Part shown: positions 6,661-15,103 of the stretch, piece after piece | Layout of the letters: the number at the start of each line of letters is the position of its first letter | Numbering within the stretch: position 1 is the first letter of the stretch | Assembly (NCBI GenBank): GCA_036015235.1 | Contig: CP107926.1 | Span: 8,228,001 to 8,292,000 of the forward strand | Direction: 5' to 3' | Length of the DNA stretch: 64,000 bases | Source: Streptomyces sp. NBC_00433 | GTDB taxonomy: Bacteria; Actinomycetota; Actinomycetes; Streptomycetales; Streptomycetaceae | The notes under the pieces: model-generated | Told to the model about the DNA's origin: nothing | The model's database searches: none | The model's input: only the letters and a program-made list of their open reading frames with translations | Translations under genes and position numbers: made by a program

Positions 6661-8577
6661 ATGAGCGCAGCAACCCGGCCCCACACGGGCAGATCCTCCG
6701 GATCCCGACTACGACGCGTCATCGTCGGGACGCTCACCGCCGCAGCCGCGGCGATCACCCCCATGCTCGCCGTACCCGCGACCGCGCACGCCGCGGGCGA
6801 GAGCGTGCAGGTCTACCTCACCACCACCGGCGACTCCGGCGGCCGCAACGTCGTCAAGGGCCTGGAGCAGCAGGCCCCGCTGTCCTTCGCGTCCGGCACC
6901 GGCGGATCGGGGCAGAACGTGACGGTGGACGAAGGCACCACCTACCAGCAGTTCACCGGCGGCGGCGCGTCCTTCACCGACACCGCCGCCTGGCTGATGA
7001 ACAGCAGCGGCGCCCTGTCGGCGTCGACCCGCAACACCGTCATGCAGAAGCTGTTCGACCCGGTCAACGGGATCGGCCTCGGCTTCCTGCGCAACCCCAT
7101 GGGCGCCTCCGACCTGGCGCGGGGCAACTACACGTACGACGACATGCCCGCGGGCCAGACCGACCCGACGCTGGCGCACTTCTCCATCGCCCACGACCTG
7201 GCCGACGTCGTCCCGCTCACCAAGCAGGCACGGCAGCTCAACCCCAACGTCAAGGTCATGGCCACCCCGTGGACCCCGCCGCCGTGGATGAAGGACAGCG
7301 ACGCCTACAGCCAGGGCTGGCTGGAGTCGCAGTACTACGCCGCCTACGCGCAGTATTTCGTCAAGTACCTCCAGGCCTACCAGGCGCAGGGCGTCCCGGT
7401 GGACTACATCACCGTGCAGAACGAGCCCACCTGCTGCAGCGGCTACCCGTCGGCGCAGTGGAACGGCTCGGGCCTGGCGTTCTTCACCAAGACCAACCTG
7501 CTGCCCGCGCTGCACGCGGCCGGGCTGTCCACCAAGGTCCTGGCGCTGGACTGGAACTGGGACACCTACGACAGCTACGCGGCCCCCACCGTCACCGACG
7601 CCGCCGTGCGCAACGACCCCAACTTCGGCGGGATCGCCTGGCACGGCTACGGCGGCAACGTCGCCGAGCAGACCACCGTCCACAACCAGTACCCGAACCT
7701 GCCCGCCTTCGACACCGAGCACTCCGGTGGCACCTGGATCGCCAACCAGCAGAAGGAGGACATGGAGAACCTGATCGACTACACCCGCAACTGGGGCCAG
7801 AGCTGGGTCAAGTGGAGTCTGGCGGTCGACCAGAACATGGGGCCGCACAACGGCGGCTGCGGCACCTGCACCGGACTGATCACCGTGCACAACGGCGACA
7901 GCCGCAGCGGGCAGGTGGACTACACGATCGAGTACTACACGATGGGCCAGCTCACCAAGTTCGTGAAGCCCGGCGCCACCCGGATCGCCTCCACCGACAA
8001 CGCCACCGTGCGCAATGTCGCCTGGCGCAACCCCGACGGCTCCAAGGCGCTCATCGCCTACAACGAGTCGTCCTCCGCCCAGACCGTGCGGGTCGACTGG
8101 GGCAACGAGAACTTCTCCTACTCGTTGCCCGGCGGCGCCTCGGCCACCTTCACCTGGGCCGGCACCCCCGGGACCGGCGGGAGCACCGGCGGCCACACTG
8201 GCACCATCACCGGATACGGCGGCAAGTGCGTCGACGTCGCCGGAGCCGCCTCGACCAACGGCGCCGCCGTGCAGCTCTACGACTGCAACGGCACCGCCGC
8301 CCAGTCCTGGACCGCCTCCGGCAGCACCTTGCAGGCGCTCGGCAAGTGCATGGACGTCGCCGCCGCCGGCACCGCCAACGGCACCAAGGTGCAGCTCTAC
8401 GACTGCAACGGCACCGGCTCGCAGGTCTGGACCAGAGGCGCCAACAACACCCTGGTCAACCCGCAGTCCGGCAGATGCCTGGACGCGACGGGCCCCAGTT
8501 CCGCCAACGGCACCCGGCTGCAGATATGGGACTGCACCGGTGCGGCCAACCAGCAGTGGACCGCGCCCGCCGGGTGA
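6661..8577 (+). CDS. secreted GH30 glycoside hydrolase with C-terminal ricin-type CBM13
   Basis: A 638-residue exported enzyme. Residues 1-44 form a signal peptide (Arg-rich start, Ala-rich core, cleavage after AHA). The catalytic part shows the GH30 clan A hallmarks VQNEPT, with acid/base E255, and DTEHSGG, with nucleophile E353, followed by the beta-sandwich expected in GH30 at about residues 430-500. A Gly/Ser/Thr linker leads to a ricin-B trefoil (about 511-638) with QSWT, QVWT and QQWT repeats. Close families include glucosylceramidases and endo-beta-1,6-glucanases; next to GH16 and GH18 enzymes, beta-1,6-glucan is the more likely substrate. The ATG at 6661 is preceded by GAAAGG. Expression should follow the repeat-bearing promoter upstream. 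Confidence 0.88.
   Translation: MSAATRPHTGRSSGSRLRRVIVGTLTAAAAAITPMLAVPATAHAAGESVQVYLTTTGDSGGRNVVKGLEQQAPLSFASGTGGSGQNVTVDEGTTYQQFTGGGASFTDTAAWLMNSSGALSASTRNTVMQKLFDPVNGIGLGFLRNPMGASDLARGNYTYDDMPAGQTDPTLAHFSIAHDLADVVPLTKQARQLNPNVKVMATPWTPPPWMKDSDAYSQGWLESQYYAAYAQYFVKYLQAYQAQGVPVDYITVQNEPTCCSGYPSAQWNGSGLAFFTKTNLLPALHAAGLSTKVLALDWNWDTYDSYAAPTVTDAAVRNDPNFGGIAWHGYGGNVAEQTTVHNQYPNLPAFDTEHSGGTWIANQQKEDMENLIDYTRNWGQSWVKWSLAVDQNMGPHNGGCGTCTGLITVHNGDSRSGQVDYTIEYYTMGQLTKFVKPGATRIASTDNATVRNVAWRNPDGSKALIAYNESSSAQTVRVDWGNENFSYSLPGGASATFTWAGTPGTGGSTGGHTGTITGYGGKCVDVAGAASTNGAAVQLYDCNGTAAQSWTASGSTLQALGKCMDVAAAGTANGTKVQLYDCNGTGSQVWTRGANNTLVNPQSGRCLDATGPSSANGTRLQIWDCTGAANQQWTAPAG
8197..8574 (+). repeat. ricin/CBM13 module, copy 1 of 3
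   Basis: Codes for the trefoil of the GH30 enzyme. Blocks such as GGKCVDV, QLYDCNGTAAQSWT and SSANGTRLQIWDC recur nearly unchanged in copies 2 and 3. Confidence 0.85.
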
Positions 8578-8650
8578 TCCGCTGACCCCGTGAACGGCCG
8601 GTCGCGGACCTCTCACCGCGCCCGGCCTCGCCGAAGGAAGAGGAAGACGG

Positions 8651-8684
8651 CCGCCGGTCCCGCGCAGTCGGCGCGGGCCGGCGG
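8651..8684 (+). terminator. hairpin terminator after the GH30 gene
   Basis: CCGCCGG-T-CCCGCGC pairs with GCGCGGGCCGGCGG around a 5-nt loop (AGTCG), giving a 14-bp stem with one bulged base. It lies 74 nt after the GH30 stop codon. The remainder of the 277-bp spacer up to the next gene holds no gene that I can support. Confidence 0.6.
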
Positions 8685-8854
8685 TCCGGCGTGCCCGGAA
8701 GCGGAATGTCCGGGCCGGCCGGGAGCCGAGTCGTCGACAGCTGTTTGTCAGACGTTGACCCAGGTGGCCGTGTGTGAAGGGGACGCGGTGGCCGCAGCCG
8801 CCTAACCTGGGCTGGAGCGTCCGCCCGCCGTGCCCCACGCGACGAGGAGTCCCC

Positions 8855-9832
8855 GTGTCCATCGCCCGCAACGAGGGTGCCGGCTGGCAGCGCACTTCCG
8901 TGCGGTCGATGGCCGTGGTGCTGCCGGTGGCCGCCGTGGCGGCCCTGGTGGCCGGCAAGTGGACGATGATCAACACCAGCGCCGGGCAGCTGGGCTCCGC
9001 GGACGGCGAGTGGATCGCGGTGGCCTGCCTGGCCGCCTTCATGACCTGGGTCTTCTCGGCCACCGCGCTGCAGGGCGCGGTGATCGAACGGATGCCCCCC
9101 GGGCTGCTGCTCGCGGCGCAGTTCGCGGCCTCCGCGGCCAACCACATCCTGCCCGCGGGTGTCGGCGGCAATGCCGTCAACCTGCGCTTCCTGGTGCGCA
9201 GGGGGCTGACCCCGACGCGTTCCGTGGCGGCGCTCGCGGTACGCGCCTGCGCCGCGGCGATCGGCCGGATCGTCCTGCTGCTCGCGGTGCTCGGGCTCTT
9301 CCCCGGCGCCCTGCACCTGCACCGGGTCACCGGCGGCGGACCCGAGATCCCCGACCATCCGCTGCTGATCGCCGGTGTGGGGGCGGCGATCGCGGCGGGC
9401 GTCGTGGTGCTGGTCCGGTGCGCCCGCCGGCTGCGGGAGCGGCTGCGGGACTTCCTCGGCTCGGTCGCGCACGACGTCCGGGTGCTGCGCGGCAACCGGG
9501 CCCGGATGGCGGCGCTGTGGGGTGGCTCGCTCGCCTTCCCGGCCATGCACGCGGCGGTGCTGGTCTCGGTGGCCCGCGCGGTGCACGCTCCGGTGCCGGT
9601 GAGCGGCGTCGTGGTGGCGTATCTGTTCGCCAGCACCGCGGCCGGCTGGCTGCCGACGCCGGCCGGGCTCGGCTCGCTCGACGCGGCTCTCGGCCTGGCC
9701 CTGATCACCGCGGGCGCCTCCGCGGTCGCGGCCACCTCCGCGGTCCTCGGCTACCGGCTGGTCACGACCTGGCTGCCGCTGATGCCGGGCGTCCTGGTGC
9801 TGGCGATGCTGGTGCGACGCCGCGAACTGTGA
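8855..9832 (+). CDS. lysylphosphatidylglycerol synthase/UPF0104-type flippase-like membrane protein
   Basis: A 325-residue integral membrane protein with about eight hydrophobic segments. AANHILPAGVGGNAVNLRFL and the C-terminal ASTAAGWLPTPAGLGSLDAAL are the paired Gly/Pro-rich motifs of the lysylphosphatidylglycerol synthase transmembrane (MprF flippase-like) family. No cytoplasmic aminoacyl-transferase domain is present, so only the membrane part of MprF-like proteins is represented; lipid or glycolipid translocation is possible. The GTG start has GAGGAG 7 nt upstream. It sits between two glycoside hydrolase units on the same strand, but its own spacer makes co-regulation uncertain. Confidence 0.75.
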   Translation: MSIARNEGAGWQRTSVRSMAVVLPVAAVAALVAGKWTMINTSAGQLGSADGEWIAVACLAAFMTWVFSATALQGAVIERMPPGLLLAAQFAASAANHILPAGVGGNAVNLRFLVRRGLTPTRSVAALAVRACAAAIGRIVLLLAVLGLFPGALHLHRVTGGGPEIPDHPLLIAGVGAAIAAGVVVLVRCARRLRERLRDFLGSVAHDVRVLRGNRARMAALWGGSLAFPAMHAAVLVSVARAVHAPVPVSGVVVAYLFASTAAGWLPTPAGLGSLDAALGLALITAGASAVAATSAVLGYRLVTTWLPLMPGVLVLAMLVRRREL

Positions 9833-9875
9833 GGGGGCCGCGGGAAGTTCTTGGTACAGACCTTTGTCGGAAGTA

Positions 9876-9925
9876 TTGACGGCACTTCTCCCCGCCATTT
9901 AAATCACGTCCTGAACTAAGGCGTG
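9876..9925 (+). promoter_or_regulatory. promoter/operator of the GH16-GH18 pair
   Basis: TTGACG (9876-9881), a 17-bp spacer and TTAAAT (9899-9904) are followed without a gap by CACGTC (9905-9910), 9 bp, and GGCGTG (9920-9925). All elements have the same order and distances as at 6515-6564 before the GH30 gene. The leader to the GH16 start codon is about 140 nt. Confidence 0.75.
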
Positions 9926-10050
9926 GGCGAAGTGCGCCCCCGATGCATGCGACTCGCCGGGGGTGCGGTTCGGCCCGCTGTCTGTCAGGAGCATGACCTC
10001 CCCGTGTGCTCCGGTCCCGTGTTTCCGCCGCCCCTACCGAGGAGCCCGGC

Positions 10051-11328
10051 ATGCCGGCATCACCCCCCACCCGACGGATCAGACGGATACGCCCCCTCCC
10101 GCTGCTGGCCGCCGCCGCCCTGCTGCTCGGCGGGCTGCTGCAGCAGACCGCGTCGCCCCACCGGGCCGCCGCCGCGCCCGCCGTGGCACCCGCGGCCGCC
10201 ACCGCCACCTTCACCGACGACTTCAACGGCCCCGCGGGCAGCGCGGTCGACGGCTCCAAATGGGGCTATGAAACCGGTGACAACGTCAACAACCACGAGC
10301 GCGAGTACTACACCAGCGGCACCCACAATGCCGCGCTCGACGGGCAGGGCGACCTGGTCATCACCGCCCGCAAGGAGAACCCGGCCAACTACCAGTGCTG
10401 GTACGGCACCTGCCAGTACACCTCGGCCCGGCTGTCCACCCCGCAGAAGTTCAGCCAGGCCTACGGCCACTTCGAGACCCGCATGAAGCTGCCGCGCGGC
10501 CAGGGCATGTGGCCCGCGTTCTGGATGCTCGGCGGCGGCAACTGGCCGACCGACGGCGAGATCGACATCATGGAGAACGTCGGCTTCGAGCCCGGCAGCG
10601 TGCACGGCACCATCCACGGCCCCGGCTACTCCGGCGCGAACGGCATCGGCGCCGGATACACCCTGCCGAACGGCCAGAGCTTCTCCGACGCCTTCCACAC
10701 CTTCGCCGTCGACTGGGCGCCGAACTCGATCAAGTGGTCCGTCGACGGCAACGTCTACGAGACCCGCACCCCCGCCGACCTGAACGGCAACCGCTGGGTG
10801 TACGACCACCCCTTCTACCTGATCATGAACCTCGCGGTCGGCGGCTACTGGCCCGGCGACCCGGACGGCGGCACCACCTTCCCGCAGCAGCTCGTGGTCG
10901 ACTACGTCCACGTGACGACCTCCGACACCTCGGGCGGCGGCACCGGCGGACACGCCATCACCGGCCTCGGCGGCAAGTGTGTCGACATCGCCGGCGCCAG
11001 CACCGCCAACGGCGCCGCGGTCCAGCTCTACGACTGCAACGGCACCGCGGCGCAGTCCTGGACGGTCGGCTCCGACGGCACGATCAGGGCCCTCGGCAAG
11101 TGCCTGGACGTCACCGCGGCGGGCACCGCCGACGGCACGAAGGTCCAGCTCTACGACTGCAACGGCAGCAACGCCCAGAAGTGGACCGTCTCCGCCGCCC
11201 ACGACATCGTCAACCCCGCGGCGAACAAGTGCCTCGACGCGACCGGCAACAGCTCCGCCAACGGCACCCGGCTGCAGATATGGACCTGCGCCGGCACCGC
11301 CAACCAGAAGTGGACGGTGACCGGCTGA
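10051..11328 (+). CDS. secreted GH16 endo-beta-1,3-glucanase with C-terminal CBM13
   Basis: A 425-residue exported enzyme. A signal peptide covers about residues 1-35 to 50 (basic start, Ala/Leu core). The GH16 jelly roll runs from about 52 to 290 and holds the catalytic motif E170-I-D172-I-M-E175 (DGEIDIMENVGFE), in the laminarinase-type form with an extra Met; KLPRGQGMWPAFWML is the usual preceding strand. A short Gly linker leads to a ricin-type domain (about 302-425). The expected reaction is cleavage of beta-1,3-glucan such as laminarin or fungal wall glucan. The ATG has GAGGAG 7 nt upstream. Its stop codon overlaps the start of the chitinase gene (TGATG), so the two are translationally coupled. 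Confidence 0.9.
   Translation: MPASPPTRRIRRIRPLPLLAAAALLLGGLLQQTASPHRAAAAPAVAPAAATATFTDDFNGPAGSAVDGSKWGYETGDNVNNHEREYYTSGTHNAALDGQGDLVITARKENPANYQCWYGTCQYTSARLSTPQKFSQAYGHFETRMKLPRGQGMWPAFWMLGGGNWPTDGEIDIMENVGFEPGSVHGTIHGPGYSGANGIGAGYTLPNGQSFSDAFHTFAVDWAPNSIKWSVDGNVYETRTPADLNGNRWVYDHPFYLIMNLAVGGYWPGDPDGGTTFPQQLVVDYVHVTTSDTSGGGTGGHAITGLGGKCVDIAGASTANGAAVQLYDCNGTAAQSWTVGSDGTIRALGKCLDVTAAGTADGTKVQLYDCNGSNAQKWTVSAAHDIVNPAANKCLDATGNSSANGTRLQIWTCAGTANQKWTVTG
10951..11325 (+). repeat. ricin/CBM13 module, copy 2 of 3
   Basis: Trefoil of the GH16 enzyme, with the same sequence blocks as copies 1 and 3. Changes are concentrated in the last third (DIVNPAANKCLDATGNSS). Confidence 0.85.
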
Positions 11329-12719
11329 TGAGAAGGCAGCACGCCGTCATCCTCGCCACCGCCCTGGCCGCCGGCACCCTGGGCACCTTCGGCATCACCC
11401 AGGCCGCCGGCGCCGACCCCGCGGGCGCCATCACCGGCTACGGCGGCAAGTGCGTCGACGTCGCGAGCGCAAGCAGCGCCAACGGCGCGGCCGTCCAGCT
11501 CTACGACTGCAACGGCACCGCGGCGCAGTCCTGGACGGTCGGCTCGGACGGAACGCTCCGGGCGCTCGGCAAGTGCATGGACGTCACCGCGGCGGGCACC
11601 GCCAACGGCGCCGCGGTCCAGCTCTACGACTGCAACGGCACCAACGCCCAGAAGTGGACCGCGAGCGGCGGCGAACTGGTCAACACCGGCTCCGGCCGCT
11701 GCCTGGACGCCACCGGCCCCAGCTCCGCCAACGGCACCCGGCTGCAGATCTGGGACTGCGCCGGCTCCGCCAACCAGACCTGGACGCTGCCCACCGGCAC
11801 CGGCACCGGCACCCCTCCGCCGACCGACCCGCCGCCCGCGAGCGGTGTGCGGGCCGTGGCGCCGTACCTCTACAACGGCTGGGGCAATCCGCCCGACCCG
11901 ACCACGATCATGAACGCCACCGGCGTGAAGTGGTTCACCCTCGCCTTCGTGCTCAGCAACGGCACCTGCAACCCGCAGTGGGACGGCGGGCGCGCGCTGA
12001 CCGGCGGCGTCGACCAGGCCACCATCACCAAGATCAGGGCCGCGGGCGGCGACGTGGTCCCGTCCTTCGGCGGCTACAGCGGCAACAAGCTGGAGGAGTC
12101 CTGCACCAGCGCGAGCGCGCTGGCCGGGGCGTACCAGAAGGTGATCAGCGCCTACGGCCTCAAGGCCATCGACATCGACATCGAGGCCAGTGCCTACAGC
12201 AACGGCACCGTCCAGCAGCGCACCGTCGACGCGCTCAAGACCGTCAAGGCCAACAACCCCGGCATCGCGGTCTACGTCACCATCGGCACCGGGCAGAGCG
12301 GCCCGGACACCGGGCTGATCAACAAGGCGGCCGCCTCCGGGCTGACCGTCGACAGCTGGACGATCATGCCGTTCGACTTCGGCGGCGCGGGCCAGAACAT
12401 GGGCACCCTGACCACCAGGGCCGCCGACGGCCTGAAGAACGCGCTCAAGAGCGCCTACGGCTACACCGACGACCAGGCCTACCGGCACAGCGGCATCTCC
12501 TCGATGAACGGCATCACCGACAACAGCGAGACCGTCACCCTGGCCGACTTCCGCACGATCCTGGCCTACGCGCAGACCCACCACCTGGCCCGGCTGACCT
12601 TCTGGTCCGCCAACCGGGACCGGCCCTGCCCCGGCGGCTACCCCAACGACGACACCTGCTCGGGTGTCTCGCAGCAGGCCTGGGACTTCACCCGCACCTT
12701 CGCGCAGTACGGCGGATGA
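11328..12719 (+). CDS. secreted GH18 chitinase with N-terminal CBM13
   Basis: A 463-residue exported protein. The signal peptide is residues 1 to about 29, and a ricin-type CBM13 follows (about 33-155). A Thr/Gly/Pro linker leads to the GH18 barrel (about 172-463). The catalytic line AIDIDIEA has D282-x-D284-x-E286, so the proton donor Glu is present; WTIMPFDFGG is the typical later strand. The expected activity is chitin hydrolysis. The module order is opposite to the two preceding hydrolases, which carry CBM13 at the C-terminus. The ATG shares its A with the GH16 stop (TGATG), indicating translational coupling and control from the same promoter. Confidence 0.88.
   Translation: MRRQHAVILATALAAGTLGTFGITQAAGADPAGAITGYGGKCVDVASASSANGAAVQLYDCNGTAAQSWTVGSDGTLRALGKCMDVTAAGTANGAAVQLYDCNGTNAQKWTASGGELVNTGSGRCLDATGPSSANGTRLQIWDCAGSANQTWTLPTGTGTGTPPPTDPPPASGVRAVAPYLYNGWGNPPDPTTIMNATGVKWFTLAFVLSNGTCNPQWDGGRALTGGVDQATITKIRAAGGDVVPSFGGYSGNKLEESCTSASALAGAYQKVISAYGLKAIDIDIEASAYSNGTVQQRTVDALKTVKANNPGIAVYVTIGTGQSGPDTGLINKAAASGLTVDSWTIMPFDFGGAGQNMGTLTTRAADGLKNALKSAYGYTDDQAYRHSGISSMNGITDNSETVTLADFRTILAYAQTHHLARLTFWSANRDRPCPGGYPNDDTCSGVSQQAWDFTRTFAQYGG
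11430..11790 (+). repeat. ricin/CBM13 module, copy 3 of 3
   Basis: Trefoil of the chitinase, placed just after its signal peptide. It shares long identical protein blocks with copies 1 and 2, and copies 2 and 3 are separated by only about 100 bp. Confidence 0.85.
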
Positions 12720-12742
12720 GACCCCGGTGACAGCACTCCGCC

Positions 12743-12795
12743 CCCCGGCCGTGTAGGCATGGTTCTCGCGATGCACCATGCGACGGCGGCCGGGG
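12743..12795 (+). terminator. two-tier stem-loop after the chitinase gene
   Basis: Outer arms CCCCGGCCG (12743-12751) and CGGCCGGGG (12787-12795) enclose an inner GCATGGT/ACCATGC stem. It lies 24 nt after the chitinase stop and just upstream of the ribosome binding region of the response regulator (AGGCAGGG), so it may end the GH16-GH18 transcript or structure the next leader. Confidence 0.55.
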
Positions 12796-12813
12796 AGCGG
12801 AGGCAGGGCGGAC

Positions 12814-13557
12814 ATGACGGGCACCACAGGCAGCGCGGGACCCGGCGGCGGTGACGCGCGCGGGCGGGTCCTGGTGGTGGACGACGACGCCGCCATCCGC
12901 CGCTCGCTCGGCCGCGCCCTGCGGCTGCGCGGCTTCACCGTCGGCGAGGCGGACGGCGGCGCCGCCGCCCTGGAACAGCTCCGCGGCCCCGGCGCCCCCG
13001 ACGTGCTGGTGCTCGACATCTCCATGCCCGGCGTCGACGGCATCGAGGTCTGCCGCACCCTGCGCGCCGCCGGCGACGACCTGCCGGTCCTGGTGCTCTC
13101 CGCACTCGACGAGGTGGCCGACCGCGTCGCGGGACTCCAGGCCGGCGCCGACGACTACCTCGTCAAACCCTTCGCACTGGAAGAGCTGGTGCTGCGGCTG
13201 AACGCCCTGCTGCGCCGCCGCCCGCCCCGCCCCGAGGACCAGGTGCGCGCCTGCGGCCTGGTCCTGGACCCCGCGGCCAGGACCGCCACCAGGGACGGCG
13301 AGCCGCTCGACCTGACCCGGCGGGAGTTCGAGCTGCTGGAGACCCTGGCCCGCAACACCGGCATCGTGCTGACCCGCGACCAGTTGCTCGACCGGGTGTG
13401 GGGCTACGACTTCGAGGTCCGCACCGACGCCGTCGACACCTTCGTCAGCTACCTGCGGCGCAAACTGGAGGCCGGCGGGCGCTCCCGCGTCCTGCACACC
13501 GTCCGCGGCGTCGGCTTCGTCCTGCGCCGGGGCGACGGCGCCGGGAGCGGCACATGA
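12814..13557 (+). CDS. OmpR/PhoB-type response regulator
   Basis: A 247-residue cytosolic transcription factor. The receiver domain (about residues 19-130) has the acidic pair DDD, phospho-acceptor D68 in VLVLDISMPG, and the conserved Lys in DDYLVKPF. The winged-helix effector domain (about 150-240) includes LTRREFELLETLARN and VDTFVSYLRRKLE. It is paired with the histidine kinase, whose ATG overlaps its stop by 4 nt (ATGA). The ATG has AGGCAGGG upstream. Target genes are unknown; the two exported proteins in the same operon are the first candidates. Confidence 0.93.
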   Translation: MTGTTGSAGPGGGDARGRVLVVDDDAAIRRSLGRALRLRGFTVGEADGGAAALEQLRGPGAPDVLVLDISMPGVDGIEVCRTLRAAGDDLPVLVLSALDEVADRVAGLQAGADDYLVKPFALEELVLRLNALLRRRPPRPEDQVRACGLVLDPAARTATRDGEPLDLTRREFELLETLARNTGIVLTRDQLLDRVWGYDFEVRTDAVDTFVSYLRRKLEAGGRSRVLHTVRGVGFVLRRGDGAGSGT

Positions 13558-15047
13558 GACTGTCCGCCCGTATCGCACTGGCCGTCGCCGTCGTCGTCCC
13601 GCTGCTGGTCCTCGGCTCCGGCTGGATCATGGTCAGGCTCGTCGGCCGGGACGTGCACGCCGCCGGCGACGCCCACCTGCGTGAGCGCGCCACCGCGGTA
13701 CGCCCGGAAGCCCTCGGACTGCTGCGGGCCATGGCCAACGACCGCCCGGCGAACGTCGAGCAGGCCAGGCAGCGCAAGCTCTTCACCGCCGCGCTCGACG
13801 TCGGCATCCGGGTCACCGGGCCGGGCGGCACCGTCACCGGCGGCCCGCAGCCCGCCGCCTCGGCGACCCTGCCCCCGGCCGCGGACGCCGCCCGCCCGGT
13901 CACCGTGGCGGCCGGGGCGCAGAGCTGGCGGGTGCTCGCCGTGCCCCTCACCGCCGTCCGGCCCGCCGCGAGCGGCACCCTGTGGCTGTTCTCCACCGAC
14001 AGCGCGGGCCGGCGGCAGATCGCGCAGGTGCGCCGCCGGGTCGTAACCGTGGCCCTGCTGACCGCACCGGCCGCAGGCCTGCTCGCCTGGCTCGCCGCCG
14101 TACGCCTGGCCCGCCCGCTGCTCGCGCTCCAGCGCCGCGCCGCCGGCATCGACCCGCGGACCAGCGCCACCCGCCTCGACCACAGCCGCACCGGGGTGCC
14201 CGAGGTCGACGACCTGGCCCGCACCCTGCAGACCGTCCTTGCCCGCTACGACGAGCAGGCCGCCCGCACCGCCGAGGCCCTGGTCACCGCGCGCTCCTTC
14301 TCCGCCGCCGCCTCGCACGAACTGCGCACCCCGCTGATGAGCATGCGGATCAACCTCGACGTGCTGGACGGCGACCCGGCGCCGGAAGGTGCCGAGCGCG
14401 CCGAGGTCGTCGCCGACCTGCGGGCCGGCCACGAAAGGCTGCTGGGCCTGCTGGTGATGCTGCGCACCCTCGCGCAGGGCGACCTGGTCGGGGCCGACGC
14501 CTTCGTGCCCGTCGACCTCGCCGACCTGCTCGACTCCGCGGTACGCGACCTGCGCCGCGACCACCCCGCGGCCCGGATCACCGCGCACACCGCGGGACCC
14601 TGCGTCGTACGCGCCTGGCCGCAGGGCCTGCGCTCCGCCGTCGACAACCTGCTCGCGAACGCCGTCGTGCACGGCTCGGGCCCGGTCGAGGCGGCGCTGG
14701 CGCCCACCGCGGACGGCGCCGCCGTGCGGCTCACCGTCGGCGACCACGGCCCCGGGGTGCCTCCCGGGGCGCGCGCGTCGGTCTTCACCCGCTTCCAGCG
14801 CCGCCAGGACAGCCCTGGCTCCGGCCTCGGCCTGGCCCTGGTCGGCCAGCAGGCCGCACTGCACAGCGGCGCCGTCACCGTCACCGACCGGCCCGACGGC
14901 GCACCGGGCGCCTGGTTCGTCCTCGACATCCCGCACATGGAGCAGGGCCCCGCGCTGCCCAGGCAACGCGACTGGCTCACCGCGCAGACCCCCGCTCCCA
15001 CCGGTCCGGGTGCCGGGCCACAAGATTTCCACAAAGACCGCTCCTAG
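13554..15047 (+). CDS. sensor histidine kinase
   Basis: A 497-residue membrane kinase. A first transmembrane helix (about residues 7-28) is followed by an extracytoplasmic sensor of about 135 residues, a second helix (about 165-188), a HAMP region, and a HisKA domain with phospho-acceptor H255 in AAASHELRTPLMS. The HATPase domain shows the N-box DNLLANAVVHG, the G1 box DHGPGVP and the G2 box GSGLGLALVG. It is translationally coupled to the response regulator. The sensor has no family I recognise, so the signal is unknown. The tail after the ATPase domain is Pro/Arg-rich and may be disordered. Confidence 0.93.
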   Translation: MRLSARIALAVAVVVPLLVLGSGWIMVRLVGRDVHAAGDAHLRERATAVRPEALGLLRAMANDRPANVEQARQRKLFTAALDVGIRVTGPGGTVTGGPQPAASATLPPAADAARPVTVAAGAQSWRVLAVPLTAVRPAASGTLWLFSTDSAGRRQIAQVRRRVVTVALLTAPAAGLLAWLAAVRLARPLLALQRRAAGIDPRTSATRLDHSRTGVPEVDDLARTLQTVLARYDEQAARTAEALVTARSFSAAASHELRTPLMSMRINLDVLDGDPAPEGAERAEVVADLRAGHERLLGLLVMLRTLAQGDLVGADAFVPVDLADLLDSAVRDLRRDHPAARITAHTAGPCVVRAWPQGLRSAVDNLLANAVVHGSGPVEAALAPTADGAAVRLTVGDHGPGVPPGARASVFTRFQRRQDSPGSGLGLALVGQQAALHSGAVTVTDRPDGAPGAWFVLDIPHMEQGPALPRQRDWLTAQTPAPTGPGAGPQDFHKDRS

Positions 15048-15103
15048 CCTCCCGGCGAACCGGCACCGCACAGCAGCCGGTGCCGTCACCGAGGAGGTCA
15101 ACC

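Noticed and set aside
8590..8805. 71-residue plus-strand frame after the GH30 gene
   Set aside because: Low-complexity Arg/Ala product, no ribosome binding site, and it runs through the terminator hairpin.
6709..9735. Very long minus-strand open frame across GH30 and the flippase-like gene
   Set aside because: It mirrors the codon bias of the plus-strand genes, lacks domains and a ribosome binding site, and conflicts with strongly supported genes.
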